This document shows positions 1-7,892 of a DNA stretch of 63,818 nt, piece after piece. This DNA is from a virus, in IMG/VR virus record IMGVR_UViG_3300050821_007542, positions 1 to 63,818 of that record; one strand, written 5' to 3'. The position numbers were made by a program, and so were the translations under genes. The notes under the pieces are model-generated. The model did not search any database and was not told the origin of the DNA. It was given only the letters and a program-made list of their open reading frames with translations. The stretch's first letter is position 1. Every line of letters begins with the position of its first letter.

Positions 1-98
1 CAAGGACTTCCGCAAGGCGCTGGACACGATATCGGGGATGGACACACAGCCGACCTACGCAGCGTCGTACCGGAGCCGCGTAAATCCCAATCGACTCA
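1..98. repeat. Terminal direct repeat, left copy
   Basis: These 98 bases are identical to 63721-63818. Both copies lie inside the portal reading frame, and joining them gives one continuous gene, so the contig is a circle of 63,720 bp. A position inside a coding sequence suggests an assembler overlap in a circular or circularly permuted genome rather than a physical terminal repeat. Confidence 0.95.
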
Positions 99-1945
99 AG
101 CGCAACATCCGCGAAGTGGTCAGCGTCATGTCGAAGCTCCGTCCGTTCTGGGGCTATCACTCCGACAATAGCGCGTATGCGTCGCAAGCGCTGATGATGA
201 ACAAGGTCACGCGGGCGTGGTATCTGGAATCATTCGCGGACAGAGCGGTCAAGGAGGCATTGCAATATGCAGCAGCCACAGGTCGTGGGTGGATCCATCC
301 AGTCTACCGCCGAGACATGTACGGAACCGGCCGTGGTGACATTAAACTACTCACTTACGGTGCGCCTTCTGTCCTGCCTACCCAACTCCCTTCGTCCAAC
401 AACTGGCAGGAAGCCTACGGAGTTACCATTCTGGATGAGATGCCTGTTGCTATGGCGCACGGCATGTTTCCTACTTTTCAAGACCGACTAGTCCCTTCGA
501 CCTCGAAGTATTGGTACCAGAACGACGCCGTCCACAAAGCAGCGCTTGGAAACGTCCTGCAGCGCATCTTCGGCAAGACGCCGCGCGCTGAGACTGCTGG
601 CCTCCCTGATCTACTCGTCCCGATCCGCAAGACCTGGGTCCTCGACCTCTCCATCAACACGACCGACCGACCGATCCCAATGGGTGAACCTGGCTCGACC
701 TGGTCCTATACGGTCCCGCATGTCGGTCAGGAGATTCAGGTCGGTCAGGATGCAGGTGGTCGACCACTCACACGTAAGGCAGATGAGAACGACGCCCGTC
801 TCTACCCATACCGTCGACTCCTGATTAGCTCCGACAAGTGCATCATGTACGACGGTCCCGGCTTCGACTGGCATGGGATGTTCCCTGGTGTCTCCTTCGC
901 GCCTGACTCGTGGCCGTGGGAGCCGCTCGGCTTCTCTCTCGTCCACGACGGCTACGACCTCAACGAGTCTATGAAGGAAATCATGCGCGGCAATATGGAC
1001 AAGATCCGGTCGCAGCTCGACCCGCCACTCAAGTTTGACACGAACGCGACCTCTATGAAGGAAATGAGGCGCTTCGACCCGATGCAACCTCGCGCGCGCA
1101 TCGGACTGGACGGGAACGCGGTAGATGGACTCGGTGTCGACCTCGCGGTCCCGATGGACGTACTGAAGGTCTATCCTGAATCCATGACCATGTACGAGTC
1201 GCTGGGCGCGTCGATGGACTCGCAGATGGCGATCAACGACGTCCAAGCTCTCGCGAAGGCGCGCACTGTCGGCTCGATGGACGAACTCGAGAAGATCATG
1301 GAGACCCAAGGTCCCATCGTCGAGGACATGTCCCGCTCGATGGAGCCGCCGATGCGCGATCTGGGAGTGATGGTCAAGTATCTCGTCCTGCAGTACTACA
1401 CGACGCCGCGGGTCATGCAACTAGTAGGTATGGATGGCGTCCGTCCTGAAGTGTTCGACTTCGATCCGGCCTCGCTAGTCCCGTCGCACATGCCGGGTGA
1501 GTCGACCGCTACTTCTAGCGCAGCCGACAAGATCACCCGCGCCCGGACCTTCGCCGACAACCTGCGCTTCTTCATCCTGCCCAACTCGCTTCATGAGATG
1601 ACGCAGATGGCGATGAAACTCGGGCTGGTCCAGCTCCGCAAGGCAGGTGTCAAGATCGACTCCCAGACGATCGCCGAGAGCTGGGAATTGCCGAACTACG
1701 GTCATCTGGACGGGAACACGATCATCGAGCGCTTCCAAGCGGAGCAGGAGATGGATCTAGAGTTCGCAGCGCGGATGCAACTGATCGCGGGCGCGGAAGG
1801 TCTCACCCCACCAGGTACGCCTCCCGGCGCTGCTGCCCCTCCCGCTAAGCCCAATCCGGAAGGCCGCCCGCCGTCCGGTCAAGCCGCGCCCAAGTTAGTA
1901 TCGAAGGATAACGGTGCTAGATCAACTATTACGGAGTCCAGATGA
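1..1945 (+). CDS. Portal protein, 3' part (gene crosses the contig junction)
   Basis: The window opens inside this gene. The true start is the ATG at 63593, and the joined protein is 690 residues. It is the likely head-vertex portal: it follows the large terminase by one gene, precedes the scaffold and major capsid, and has portal-like size. An early segment reads AATGRGWIHPVY, the kind of hydrophobic strand seen in portal wings. The first in-frame ATG in the window is at 38. The C-terminus (from about residue 640 of the joined protein) is rich in Pro and Ala and probably disordered. The stop overlaps the next start in an ATGA. Family assignment rests on gene order and general sequence character rather than a diagnostic motif. 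Confidence 0.8.
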   Translation, partial: KDFRKALDTISGMDTQPTYAASYRSRVNPNRLKRNIREVVSVMSKLRPFWGYHSDNSAYASQALMMNKVTRAWYLESFADRAVKEALQYAAATGRGWIHPVYRRDMYGTGRGDIKLLTYGAPSVLPTQLPSSNNWQEAYGVTILDEMPVAMAHGMFPTFQDRLVPSTSKYWYQNDAVHKAALGNVLQRIFGKTPRAETAGLPDLLVPIRKTWVLDLSINTTDRPIPMGEPGSTWSYTVPHVGQEIQVGQDAGGRPLTRKADENDARLYPYRRLLISSDKCIMYDGPGFDWHGMFPGVSFAPDSWPWEPLGFSLVHDGYDLNESMKEIMRGNMDKIRSQLDPPLKFDTNATSMKEMRRFDPMQPRARIGLDGNAVDGLGVDLAVPMDVLKVYPESMTMYESLGASMDSQMAINDVQALAKARTVGSMDELEKIMETQGPIVEDMSRSMEPPMRDLGVMVKYLVLQYYTTPRVMQLVGMDGVRPEVFDFDPASLVPSHMPGESTATSSAADKITRARTFADNLRFFILPNSLHEMTQMAMKLGLVQLRKAGVKIDSQTIAESWELPNYGHLDGNTIIERFQAEQEMDLEFAARMQLIAGAEGLTPPGTPPGAAAPPAKPNPEGRPPSGQAAPKLVSKDNGARSTITESR

Positions 1946-2145
1946 CGCCCGAAGAAGCACTGGAGTATAAGAAGAAGGGCGGCAAGCTGGCCGAGCCGAT
2001 CGACTTCAACTCGTCGCTAAAGTACGAAGGACCGCTGCGTGTCACCTATCTCCCTGCAATCGCTCAAGGCGGCCCCGGCGACGACTCCGCAGGTTCTGTC
2101 ACTCCTTCTCGTTACTATAAGGTGAAGTACGAATGGCAGCCTTAG
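1942..2145 (+). CDS. Small head-region protein, unknown
   Basis: This 67-residue protein starts in an ATGA overlap with the portal stop, so it is probably translated by coupling to portal. It begins with a helical, lysine-containing segment (EEALEYKKKGGK) followed by a mixed region. I do not recognise a family. Its place between portal and scaffold suggests a minor head component or morphogenesis helper. Confidence 0.6.
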   Translation: MTPEEALEYKKKGGKLAEPIDFNSSLKYEGPLRVTYLPAIAQGGPGDDSAGSVTPSRYYKVKYEWQP

Positions 2146-2378
2146 TCCGCTCAACGACCACGACGACCGAGTCCATGACCGCGACTCCTCTCCGCGACAC
2201 TTACCACCTCGTCCGAGAGCGCGTCTACCAAGGCTCTCTCGACTTCGTCCTGATCCTGACCGGACTCCGCACCGAGAAGGCCACCGGGACGCTCGAAGTG
2301 GCCCTCTCGCAGGGTGGGATATGCCGTGTCCGGTTCCGCGAGGAGCAGGATATTCGGTACGCTCCATCACGACCCTAA
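2133..2378 (+). CDS. Small hypothetical protein
   Basis: This 81-residue frame overlaps the end of the preceding gene by 13 bases and continues the portal-scaffold operon. The N-terminus is threonine-rich (five Thr in a row), followed by what look like helical and strand segments. No motif is recognised. Codon use resembles its neighbours, which supports a real gene, but the Thr tract and lack of recognisable domains keep confidence moderate. Confidence 0.5.
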   Translation: MAALVRSTTTTTESMTATPLRDTYHLVRERVYQGSLDFVLILTGLRTEKATGTLEVALSQGGICRVRFREEQDIRYAPSRP

Positions 2379-2387
2379 CGATTTTCC

Positions 2388-2416
2388 TTGACAAGCTGAC
2401 CTACTAGTACTGTAGA
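2388..2416 (+). promoter_or_regulatory. Possible sigma70-type promoter
   Basis: A perfect TTGACA (2388-2393) is followed after 17 bases by TGTAGA (2411-2416), a weak -10. It lies just after the 2133-2378 gene and upstream of a structured segment and terminator, so it could drive a short RNA. The -10 matches the consensus at only three positions. Confidence 0.35.
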
Positions 2417-2422
2417 CTCCCG

Positions 2423-2554
2423 CACAGTGGTATTCGATGTCCCCTGACTTTCCTCCCGGACTGTCAGGTATGACACGGCCCACCGTTTACGCAACCTCCG
2501 ACCTTGGATGCCTCCGAGATCCCCGTTGCATAGATGGTGGGCCTTTTCATTTTT
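2423..2554 (+). ncRNA. Candidate structured small RNA ending at a terminator
   Basis: This gene-free stretch has a 6-bp hairpin (CCTGAC 2443-2448 with GTCAGG 2463-2468) and then a long nested hairpin ending in a T-run. With the promoter-like sequence just upstream it forms a promoter-structure-terminator unit of about 130 bases inside the head operon. No known RNA family is recognised. It could equally be a leader or terminator without independent function. Confidence 0.3.
2477..2554 (+). terminator. Rho-independent terminator with an unusually large nested hairpin
   Basis: GGCCCACC (2477-2484) pairs perfectly with GGTGGGCC (2536-2543), followed directly by TTTTCATTTTT. Inside it, GCAAC (2491-2495) pairs with GTTGC (2525-2529) and GGAT (2506-2509) with ATCC (2519-2522). 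The 51-base apical region is far longer than a normal terminator loop. It would separate portal-side transcription from the scaffold and capsid genes, or partly attenuate it. Confidence 0.75.
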
Positions 2555-2588
2555 AGGCCCAACGACGGACGGTACGAAGGAGCCATCA

Positions 2589-2705
2589 ATGAAGCACCAT
2601 GGCAAAAAGGGCAAGCACGGTAAGCACGAGAAGATGGAGAAGATGGAGAAGATGGAGCACGAGAAGAAGCACGAGGGCAAGAAGCACGACGGTCACAAGA
2701 AGTAA
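2589..2705 (+). CDS. Tiny Lys/His/Glu-rich basic protein
   Basis: The ATG at 2589 has an AAGGAG ribosome binding site about nine bases upstream and encodes 38 residues, almost all Lys, His, Glu, Gly and Met. The centre is a KME tandem repeat, and the end is rich in KH pairs. Such a protein should be highly charged and unstructured; it may bind DNA or metal or act in capsid assembly. No family is recognised. It lies directly after the terminator and before another tiny basic protein. Confidence 0.6.
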   Translation: MKHHGKKGKHGKHEKMEKMEKMEHEKKHEGKKHDGHKK

Positions 2706-2739
2706 GTAGTCGGTCACAAGGTGACAGGGAGACATTAGA

Positions 2740-2895
2740 ATGCGCGGACATTCCAAGTCAGGTGGCTTTAGCGGTAACTTGTCGAAGATCGGCGGCTCCG
2801 GCTCCAAACTCAAGATGAAGTCAGACATGAAAGCCGAGTCGATGACCCTTCCCAAACTCGGCAAGGGTAAGAAACAGGCGCACAAGAAAGCGTAG
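2740..2895 (+). CDS. Tiny basic Gly/Ser/Lys-rich protein
   Basis: The ATG at 2740 follows a GGGAG site. The 51-residue product is rich in Gly, Ser, Lys and Met and ends in KKQAHKKA. It resembles the other tiny lysine-rich proteins of this genome (2589, 15411, 15628, 15816) in composition but not clearly in sequence. The stop is two bases from the next ATG, so the genes are probably co-translated. The role is unknown; a capsid-internal or DNA-binding role is possible. Confidence 0.55.
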   Translation: MRGHSKSGGFSGNLSKIGGSGSKLKMKSDMKAESMTLPKLGKGKKQAHKKA

Positions 2896-2897
2896 CG

Positions 2898-3218
2898 ATG
2901 GCAGCCGGTCCCCAACCCGGAATGACCCCTCCGCCCTCTCCTGGAGGTGGCGCTGCTGGTGGACCGCCCTCACCCGCTCAAGTCAATCCGACCTCCCCGC
3001 CTGCAGCCTCTCCCGCGCCGCCAGTTCCCTCTCCGCAGATGCAGCAAGGAACGGACCTCACGATCCGCATTGTCCGCGACCTGATCGCACTCGCGAAGAT
3101 GTTCCCGGCCGTCGCGCCCAAGGTCGCCCAGATCAACAACATCATGCGCGAGGTAGCCGGAGGGATTCAGGAATCATCACAGACCGGTGAGCCAGCAGCT
3201 CCCCCGAGTAACGCTTAA
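2898..3218 (+). CDS. Proline-rich small virion or assembly protein
   Basis: This 106-residue protein has a disordered Pro/Gly/Ala N-terminal half and a helical C-terminal half (about residues 50-95, LTIRIVRDLIALAKMF). The start contains GMTPPPSP, a peptide that recurs in the two large ejection-region proteins at 32632-36230. It sits directly before the scaffold gene. The recurring peptide hints at a common binding partner in the particle. The family is not recognised. Confidence 0.65.
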   Translation: MAAGPQPGMTPPPSPGGGAAGGPPSPAQVNPTSPPAASPAPPVPSPQMQQGTDLTIRIVRDLIALAKMFPAVAPKVAQINNIMREVAGGIQESSQTGEPAAPPSNA

Positions 3219-3229
3219 GGAGGCATGAA

Positions 3230-4078
3230 ATGAGCAAGTGGACTGAGTATCTGAAAGCGAATGGAGCGACCGACGAGGAGTTGAAGGTCCTCGACAATCC
3301 CGTCGCCGCGCGCGCATTTGACAAGCAACAGGCTGATCTAGAGGCCGCCCAGGCTGAGTTTACGAAGCTGGACCAGACGATGAAAAACTACGAGACCCGC
3401 GTCCAGTCCTGGTACACCGAGAATGACAACAAGTTGAAGCAGGTGCAGAACAAGGTCATCGCGGCGGAGTCCGAAGCTGCCCGCGCGAAGGCCGCCTTAC
3501 TGGAAGCGAATCGACTTGGATTGGTCGACGTTGCGAAGGATCTTGGCTATACCGTCGACCCGCCGAAGCCTCCCGTCACCCCCGGTGAGCCGGACGCCCG
3601 TTACCTGACGATGGACAAGTTCACCTCCGCGGTCGACCAGGTCGGTGCCAACCTCGCCGCTCTTGAAGATATGGTCATTGAGCACAAATTACTGTTCCCT
3701 GACATCCCGCTGCGCGTGAGCGACCTGCGCCGCGAGGCGATGTCGCAGAACAAGACCGTCACCCAGTTCTGGGAAGAGAAGTACAAGGTCCCGTCCGCGC
3801 GTGAACAGGCAGCGCAGAAGCAGCGCGACGCCGAGATCGCCAAATGGAAGGCCGAAGGTGCCAAGGAGAAAGAGACCGAACTCGTCTCAAAGTTCGGCAA
3901 TCCCGAGACCCGCGCTCTCGTCCCCTCGCGCTCGCCGTTCACGATCCGCAAAGAGGACCCTCTACGTGCGGATAACCAGCCTTGGAACAAGTCCGAGTCG
4001 CAGCTGGCGAATGATCGCGTATCGCGCGCGGCCCAGAGATTGGTGGAGCGTCAAGCAGGTGGAGAGTTCAAGAATTAG
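3230..4078 (+). CDS. Scaffolding protein (putative)
   Basis: This 282-residue protein directly precedes the major capsid gene and starts after a strong AAGGAGG site. Residues 30-105 form a long charged heptad-type coiled coil (QQADLEAAQAEFTKLDQTM and on), and residues 195-225 are again strongly helical and charged. Composition, length and position are typical of a capsid scaffold that is removed during maturation. No protease domain is seen here or next to it, so scaffold release without dedicated cleavage is possible. Confidence 0.75.
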   Translation: MSKWTEYLKANGATDEELKVLDNPVAARAFDKQQADLEAAQAEFTKLDQTMKNYETRVQSWYTENDNKLKQVQNKVIAAESEAARAKAALLEANRLGLVDVAKDLGYTVDPPKPPVTPGEPDARYLTMDKFTSAVDQVGANLAALEDMVIEHKLLFPDIPLRVSDLRREAMSQNKTVTQFWEEKYKVPSAREQAAQKQRDAEIAKWKAEGAKEKETELVSKFGNPETRALVPSRSPFTIRKEDPLRADNQPWNKSESQLANDRVSRAAQRLVERQAGGEFKN

Positions 4079-4106
4079 TCGTCGATAAGTTTACAGGAGA
4101 GCAACG

Positions 4107-5249
4107 ATGGCCGACCCAACATTTGATCAGATCTCAGCAACGACCCTCGCGGACCTTCGCGACGACGTTTTGGTGGACAACTTTTTCGTGGAAACGCCGT
4201 GGATGCGCAAGATGCGCGCCATGGGCGCTCTCGAGGACTTCGCGGGCGGCACCTTCATGCAGGATCCGTTCATGTACGATCGAGTGAACGGCGGCGCGAT
4301 CGCTCCCGGCTCCGATGTCACCGTCATCCAGAAGCAGATCATCGCGGCGACCGCCTTCGTCCCGAAGGAGTATGTGGAGCAGGTCCCGCTCAATCTCTGG
4401 CAGACCAACGTTATCCAAGGGTCCGGTCCCGCCGTCAAGGTCAAGCTGATCGATGCCTATATGCAGAACGCCGTCCAAGCGCTCAACACGGACATCGCGG
4501 TCGACTTCTACCGTCACGGGCAGAACATCTCAGGCAGCAACCGCCAGATCTTCATCAACGGCTTGTCGGAAGCGCTCAATGACGGCGTGAATCCAAGTTG
4601 GGACGGCAACGTCTTCACCACCTACGGCGGCCAGACCCGCAACGGTGCGGTCGGCAACGTCCTCAACTCGGTCCCGACATGGGTCGGCGACGGCGCAGGC
4701 AACACTGGCCAGATCTCCTACAAGACCCTCTTCGAGGCGTATCAGAACTGCGTCCAGCCTCCGGATATCGGTCTCTGCAACAAGGCTCTCTTCAGCTACC
4801 TCGCCGAGCGCCAGGAGCCGAAGCAACGCTTCGAGCAGATCACCGACATGTCCATCGGCGCGACCGGATTCAAGGTCCTAGACGGGACCATCTTCGTCGA
4901 CAAGCTCGCTCCGTCGACCAAGTACGGGACGATCTTGCCGAGCAACCTGTCGCAGACCACGTCGATCAAGCCTTCCGCGTTCACGACACCGACCTTGAGC
5001 GCGACCCAGAACGCGATCTCGAACTACCCGTCCGCGACCCTCTGCACCCCCGGCGAGCCTTTCTTCTGGCTCCGAGTAAAGGGCTGGAAGCTGCGCCCGT
5101 CGTCCGACCCCGAGTACAACTTTAACTTCACGCCGCCCATCCGGTCCCAGAACAACCCGGACCTTGTCGTTCTATTTCTGAAAGCAGGACTCAACCTGTA
5201 TACAGTGCAGCCGCGTGACAACTGGCAGCTGGTCGGCGCAGGATTCTAA
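4107..5249 (+). CDS. Major capsid protein
   Basis: This 380-residue protein follows the scaffold after a short gap with an AGGAG site. The order terminase-portal-scaffold-this gene is the standard head layout, and the size fits an HK97-fold capsid protein. The N-terminus is helical, followed by strand-rich domains, with a long beta-rich C-terminal part (KGWKLRPSSDPEYNFNF). No separate delta-domain peptide is obvious, which agrees with an external scaffold. Recognition rests on context and composition. Confidence 0.85.
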   Translation: MADPTFDQISATTLADLRDDVLVDNFFVETPWMRKMRAMGALEDFAGGTFMQDPFMYDRVNGGAIAPGSDVTVIQKQIIAATAFVPKEYVEQVPLNLWQTNVIQGSGPAVKVKLIDAYMQNAVQALNTDIAVDFYRHGQNISGSNRQIFINGLSEALNDGVNPSWDGNVFTTYGGQTRNGAVGNVLNSVPTWVGDGAGNTGQISYKTLFEAYQNCVQPPDIGLCNKALFSYLAERQEPKQRFEQITDMSIGATGFKVLDGTIFVDKLAPSTKYGTILPSNLSQTTSIKPSAFTTPTLSATQNAISNYPSATLCTPGEPFFWLRVKGWKLRPSSDPEYNFNFTPPIRSQNNPDLVVLFLKAGLNLYTVQPRDNWQLVGAGF

Positions 5250-5276
5250 GTGAGATTGGGATAAAGGAGACACATT

Positions 5277-5957
5277 ATGAGCCGTGGTGGAATGCTAACG
5301 AAGCAAGCTGACCAACTCACAGCGAAGTTCCTGAACGACGTCAATGACTCGACATCCGGTGGCGCGCTGGTATCGGTGCCGACCGGCGTCCAGTCGCCGC
5401 AGGTCAGCGCGACGCAGCCTGGGGATGTTATCGTCCTCGACGACGCGACCGCGCTCGCGCTCTCGGATACGACCGTCGGGACTCTATTCGGCGGATGCTA
5501 CATGTACGTCGGGACTCTCGCTACCGCAACCGCCTCACCCGCGCGCGGTACGGCCGCGTTCTGGCGTCAGTCCGAGCTACCTGGAGGCGCTACCCAAGGC
5601 TACACAGTCACCTCTGACGTCCAGCCGAATACGCTCCTCCCGGCTTACATCGCTGGTGTGTTCATCAATCCGACTACCTCGTCCGGCACGGGCGTCGCCC
5701 TCGTCAAGGGCAACTTCGGCTGGATCCAAGTCGCCGGCGTCGCCTCCTGTCTCTACGATACCTCGCTGAGCGCGACCGCTCTCGCCGCGACCGTCAGCAC
5801 CAAGATCTCCGCCACGACCGCCTCGACCTTTGATGCTGGTCAAGCTCTAACAACCGCGACCCTCGCCAACGTCCTCGGCGTTGCGATCGGCACCCCGGTC
5901 ATCTCGACCATCTCGTCCGTCATCATCACCCGCGGCAACTTCTGCGGCCGTATCTAA
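5277..5957 (+). CDS. Capsid-associated (decoration-like) protein
   Basis: This 226-residue protein begins after an AAAGGAG site. It is rich in Thr, Ala, Ser, Val and Gly with few charged residues, as expected of a beta-rich surface protein. Its place directly after the major capsid gene is the usual one for a decoration or head-stabilising protein. No signature motif is visible, so function is inferred from context alone. Confidence 0.6.
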   Translation: MSRGGMLTKQADQLTAKFLNDVNDSTSGGALVSVPTGVQSPQVSATQPGDVIVLDDATALALSDTTVGTLFGGCYMYVGTLATATASPARGTAAFWRQSELPGGATQGYTVTSDVQPNTLLPAYIAGVFINPTTSSGTGVALVKGNFGWIQVAGVASCLYDTSLSATALAATVSTKISATTASTFDAGQALTTATLANVLGVAIGTPVISTISSVIITRGNFCGRI

Positions 5958-5969
5958 GGGAGGGATTGA

Positions 5970-6365
5970 ATGGCATTCCCACTTGGCATCACCGTTCTCC
6001 CCGGCTACCCGAATCAGGTTGGGGTCAAGAACCAGATCGTCTTCGACCGCACCGGGCCGACCTCCTACGTCCAGTACGTCTCCGCGACCAAGGTCGGCGG
6101 CGATGTCATCAAGGCAACCGGTGGGGGACTTAATTTCGGCGGCTTCGACAACATGGACGACACCATCGACGACACTGGTCAGATCAACGCTCTTGTGGTG
6201 ATGGACCGGGCGGGATTCGGTAACGCGGTCCCGCAGGTGACCATCCGCTACATCTCACTCGTCACCGCGACTCTAGGCGGGGTCAGCCAGACCGCCAACT
6301 CCGAGATCGCTGCCGGGACCAATCTGTCCACATTCAGCTTCCGTTACGAAACGTATATGGTCTAA
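5970..6365 (+). CDS. Small virion protein, possibly capsid decoration or completion
   Basis: This 131-residue beta-rich protein starts after an AGGGAGG site, 12 bases past the previous stop. Short alternating strands (NQVGVKNQIVFDRTGPTSYV) suggest an immunoglobulin-like or jelly-roll decoration fold. It lies between the capsid and head-tail adaptor genes. The family is not recognised. Confidence 0.55.
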   Translation: MAFPLGITVLPGYPNQVGVKNQIVFDRTGPTSYVQYVSATKVGGDVIKATGGGLNFGGFDNMDDTIDDTGQINALVVMDRAGFGNAVPQVTIRYISLVTATLGGVSQTANSEIAAGTNLSTFSFRYETYMV

Positions 6366-6386
6366 TCTGGGCGCCGGGAGGCTACC

Positions 6387-7406
6387 GTGGCGCTACAGGA
6401 CATGCAGGCGGAACTAAGGGGCGCAGTCCCTAAGCTACCCTTCTCGTTCACCAAGACCCTCATTAACCGCGCCCGCAACGTCATCTACAACTCCGACCTC
6501 TGGAGCTTCAACCTCTACGAGGCTAGTTGGGTCAGCCCTGCCGTCGTCACGACAGGCACGGTGACCGTCCAGCTCGGCTCCGACACCGTCCAGTTCGACC
6601 CTGCTGCGGTCGCAGCCATCAACCAGTCCCAGCTCGATTGTCCGGTCTCGCTGATCACGCAGCGCCAGCTCCGTCCTGGTAATACCGCCGGCATCGCCCA
6701 GATCTACAACCTGATCCAGTACGATCAGATTACCGGCGCGGCGACCCTGGACCGTATCTATGCCGACACGCCCTCTACGGTCGGTGCCTCGTACCAGCTC
6801 TACCAGCTCTACTACCCTGCTCCGTTCCAAGACCACCTGACATGGGTAAGTGTCCGCAACATGCAGATGTTCCTCGACCTGCGTCTCGGGACGGAGCGGA
6901 ACGAGATCGACCAGCTCGACCCGCAACGGTCGATCTACCAGTTCCCGACCGACGTTATCCCGTACATGATCGACAACCGCGGCGCGGGGACCGATAACGC
7001 CTCCGCTACCCTTGGATTCCCTCTGTTCGAGCTATGGGGCCAGCCTGTCAACCCCTTCACCTACGCGCTCTACGGGATCCGCAAGGGGACCGACTTGGTC
7101 AACCCTACGGACACGCTCCCGGTCCAGATCGGCGAGGACTGCGTTCTCGCGCTGGCACGCTCCTACGCCTACGAGTGGGCCGAAGCGAACAAGGATATGT
7201 CGCCCCGGTCGTCGGGGCCGGACTTCAGGTTCCTGATTGGCAAGACATTGGACGAGTACAACAAGAGGCTGATCCTGTACCGTAAAAATGATAAAGAGTT
7301 TGTAAACTCATGGTTTAGTATACGTAATTTGCAGTGGAATGCAAGTCAGGTTGGAAGTTATAATACGTTAGCTGGAGTGTCAACGGTATACGGTGGTAAC
7401 TATTAG
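6387..7406 (+). CDS. Head-tail adaptor/connector protein (putative)
   Basis: The GTG start at 6387 follows a CGGGAG site. The 339-residue product opens with a helical segment (ADMQAEL-like, then LINRARNVIYNSDLWSF), the layout of connector proteins that dock under the portal. It follows the capsid genes, as connectors do. The last 120 bases (about 7285-7400) are markedly AT-rich compared with the rest of the gene, and the neighbouring gene on the other strand is an HNH endonuclease. This fits a co-conversion tract from homing. Confidence 0.6.
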   Translation: MALQDMQAELRGAVPKLPFSFTKTLINRARNVIYNSDLWSFNLYEASWVSPAVVTTGTVTVQLGSDTVQFDPAAVAAINQSQLDCPVSLITQRQLRPGNTAGIAQIYNLIQYDQITGAATLDRIYADTPSTVGASYQLYQLYYPAPFQDHLTWVSVRNMQMFLDLRLGTERNEIDQLDPQRSIYQFPTDVIPYMIDNRGAGTDNASATLGFPLFELWGQPVNPFTYALYGIRKGTDLVNPTDTLPVQIGEDCVLALARSYAYEWAEANKDMSPRSSGPDFRFLIGKTLDEYNKRLILYRKNDKEFVNSWFSIRNLQWNASQVGSYNTLAGVSTVYGGNY

Positions 7407-7855
7407 CGATGACACTTCTTGCAGATTCTATCCCCTCGTGGCGTAATCCGTGTATTCTTTGGATCATATCGATGACCCTGTGGGCAGTGCGTTCTGCTTG
7501 CGTTTATTGCTGCGATAGTCTCTCCAAGTAGCATGTTCTCTCGGTGCGAAACAAGTCGTAGGTGGGCCGGATTAACGCAGTCGCGGACGCGACAAATATG
7601 GTCAATCTCTTTGTCAGGTGGGATGTCTCCGACGAAAATCATATAACTAAATCGGTGCGCGTAGATACGAACAGACCTGTGTGTACCCTTGATTTTGTAA
7701 AGAAACAGGACCGCATATCCAAGTCCTCCATGACTTCCTATCCAGATCCAGCATCCGGTCTTTAGATCAACCTTCAACTTCTCCATAAAGCGGACGAAAG
7801 GAGACTTAATTTTCAACTTGCGCTTGTCCATGCTATATGGTCTAATCTTGCCCAT
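7403..7855 (-). CDS. HNH homing endonuclease
   Basis: This 150-residue protein carries the HNH core of free-standing phage homing enzymes: GCWIWIG near residue 35, HRFSY about 70, EIDHICRVRDCVNPAHLRLV around 85-104, and a C-terminal zinc pair (CPQGH ... CKKCHR). It should nick or cut DNA in phage lacking the insertion. It is on the minus strand, converging with the connector gene by a four-base overlap. Its base composition is clearly more AT-rich than its neighbours, a sign of recent transfer. A second copy of the family is at 40249-40695. Confidence 0.9.
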   Translation of the reverse strand: MGKIRPYSMDKRKLKIKSPFVRFMEKLKVDLKTGCWIWIGSHGGLGYAVLFLYKIKGTHRSVRIYAHRFSYMIFVGDIPPDKEIDHICRVRDCVNPAHLRLVSHRENMLLGETIAAINASRTHCPQGHRYDPKNTRITPRGDRICKKCHR

Positions 7856-7859
7856 TCTG

Positions 7860-7874
7860 GTGTTATACTAACAC
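7860..7874 (+). promoter_or_regulatory. Extended -10 promoter overlapping a palindrome
   Basis: TGTTATACT (7861-7869) is an extended -10 element and is centred in the palindrome GTGTTA-TAC-TAACAC (7860-7874). It lies 24 bases before the GTG that opens the glycan cassette. The arrangement suggests a promoter for the cassette whose -10 lies within an operator dyad. No convincing -35 is present, as expected for an extended -10. Confidence 0.45.
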
Positions 7875-7892
7875 ACCGAATAGGGATATCAA

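Noticed and set aside
611-1420. Minus-strand open frame (269 codons) opposite the portal
   Set aside because: Its Arg/His/Val/Asp-rich composition is typical of a shadow frame and it has no ribosome binding site.
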